The position numbers were made by a program, and so were the translations under genes. A stretch of DNA of 64,000 nt. It comes from Croceivirga sp. (GTDB lineage: Bacteria; Bacteroidota; Bacteroidia; Flavobacteriales; Flavobacteriaceae). The notes under the pieces are model-generated. The model had not been told where the DNA came from. It saw nothing but the letters and a program-made list of their open reading frames with translations, and made no database searches. The stretch is from positions 61,961 to 125,960 of the forward strand of contig JANQRG010000043.1 of assembly GCA_028284665.1 (NCBI GenBank). The letters are read 5' to 3'. Shown in pieces: positions 63,214 to 64,000 of the stretch (within the stretch, counting starts at the first letter, position 1; every line of letters starts with the position of its first letter).

Positions 63214-64000
63214 CTACTCTTTTAGATCATAGTCATACTTCTTCTCAATTTCATCATAAAAGGTCTTCAATACATGAAAAGCTTTCTTTTTAAAACCTCC
63301 ATTAGAAATCAACCCTTTTCGGTTCCAACCGTCTTGAATGATTGGTAAATTGCGTCTTGGGGAACGAAAATCAACCAAAATCCAGGGGGTCATCCCTCGC
63401 AAAGTGGGAATCTTTCGCAGCATTTTTAGTTGCTCCTCATAGAGATATTCCTGGTATTCTTCTGTCCATCGTGTAAGCTTATCGCCATGGTAATTGTACA
63501 GCGCTCCACCCCCAAACTCGCTGACAAAAAACGGTTTGTTATCAGGCAGTTCCCATGTTACTTCAGCACATCGTTCGGGTAAGCCCGAGTACCAACCGAT
63601 GTATTCGTTGCAGGCGATCATATCGACATCTTCGGCAAATGGATCAGGGATCTTAACGGTATCGGCCGTGCTTTTTTCATCTCTTTCCAGAGCGGCACTG
63701 ATGAATCGGGTGTCGTCAATGGCAAGGGCAATCTTCTTTAAATCCCTTAGAAACTTGAGTCGTGAAGGCACTTCCGGCGTTTCGTTTGCCACGGACCAGA
63801 CAATTACGCTTGCCCGGTTTTTATCGCGATGCACCAGGGTTTCCAATTGGGATTTCGCTTGGGCAAAGGCTTCAGGATTTTCATAATCGATCCCCCAGTA
63901 GACCGGTATTTCTTCCCAAAGTAAAATACCCAGCTGATCCGCCAGGCGGGGCATGTGTTCATTGTGAGGGTAATGGGCCAACCGTACAAAATTACAGTTG
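63214..64000 (-). CDS. GH2 glycosidase, beta-glucuronidase/beta-galactosidase-like (5' end outside window)
   Basis: C-terminal 262 codons of a family 2 glycoside hydrolase; the frame stays open to the window edge, reading NCNFVRLAHYPHNEHMPRLA. This is the TIM-barrel part. The acid/base Glu lies in VWSVANETPEVPS and the nucleophile Glu in FFVSEFGGGALYNYHG. The block LGILLWEEIPVYWGIDYENP is typical of the beta-glucuronidase branch. The N-terminal jelly-roll and Ig-like domains, and any signal peptide, are beyond position 64000. Context of uronate catabolism supports glucuronidase activity, but galactosidase is not excluded. Confidence 0.85.
   Translation of the reverse strand, partial: NCNFVRLAHYPHNEHMPRLADQLGILLWEEIPVYWGIDYENPEAFAQAKSQLETLVHRDKNRASVIVWSVANETPEVPSRLKFLRDLKKIALAIDDTRFISAALERDEKSTADTVKIPDPFAEDVDMIACNEYIGWYSGLPERCAEVTWELPDNKPFFVSEFGGGALYNYHGDKLTRWTEEYQEYLYEEQLKMLRKIPTLRGMTPWILVDFRSPRRNLPIIQDGWNRKGLISNGGFKKKAFHVLKTFYDEIEKKYDYDLKE

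Noticed and set aside
1..64000. tRNA, rRNA, CRISPR, insertion sequences, attachment sites
   Set aside because: I looked for T-loop patterns, repeated spacers, transposase motifs and flanking repeats and saw none that could be supported.

Overview
The window is a gene-dense stretch of a chromosome from a Bacteroidota member, most probably a marine Flavobacteriaceae. The signs are a SusC/SusD pair, many lipoprotein and FG-GAP proteins, promoters of the TAnnTTTG type, few Shine-Dalgarno sequences, and moderate GC. No rRNA, tRNA, CRISPR array, transposase or phage gene was seen.

Region 1 (1-32254) is a carbohydrate-utilisation locus. On the minus strand lie SusC, SusD, two very large FG-GAP/ASPIC-UnbV lipoproteins and a GyrI-like membrane protein. 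A second minus-strand operon follows: MFS transporter, HAD phosphatase, a GH65 protein with a glutamine in place of the catalytic glutamate, and the start of a third FG-GAP protein. On the plus strand, divergent from an AraC regulator, runs a long catabolic run: IlvD/EDD sugar-acid dehydratase, TIM-barrel isomerase, Gfo/Idh/MocA oxidoreductase, split transketolase, Zn-alcohol dehydrogenase, SMP-30 lactonase, FAH-family hydrolase, SSS symporter, Ntn asparaginase, galactokinase and GalT. The palindrome TGTTATCGATAACA stands at all three operon heads, so they probably form one LacI-type regulon whose repressor is outside the window. A decayed NagB C-terminus lies beside the AraC gene.

Region 2 (32700-46293) is the most unusual part: an apparent neutral-lipid (wax ester or triacylglycerol) locus. 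It holds a phasin-associated-like protein, a SARP-type regulator, three phasin-like or Lys-rich helical proteins, a TetR-like regulator, an ABC1-family kinase, a WS/DGAT acyltransferase fused to an SCP2-like domain, two alpha/beta hydrolases, a 1077-residue GPAT-HAD-LPAAT fusion, and GpsA, which makes glycerol 3-phosphate. The promoters of two phasin-like genes each carry an 11-bp-phased heptamer repeat (TGtAACT) nine bases before the -7 box. That is the geometry of SARP binding sites, and the SARP gene lies directly upstream.

Region 3 (46369-53292) holds an ArsR-type regulator, a three-gene operon for 3-keto-glycoside chemistry (tandem PF06439/DUF1080 lipoprotein plus two exported Gfo/Idh/MocA proteins), a Crp-like regulator, two small membrane proteins and a GNAT acetyltransferase.

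Region 4 (53346-64000) is a hexuronate locus. A minus-strand operon (KdgK, Eda, TRAP DctP-DctQ-DctM) diverges from UxaA, an SDR and UxuA around a perfect 20-bp palindrome. A DASS transporter and a truncated GH2 beta-glucuronidase-like gene converge from the right edge. Together these take uronates to 2-keto-3-deoxygluconate and then to pyruvate plus glyceraldehyde 3-phosphate; the uronate isomerase is not in the window.
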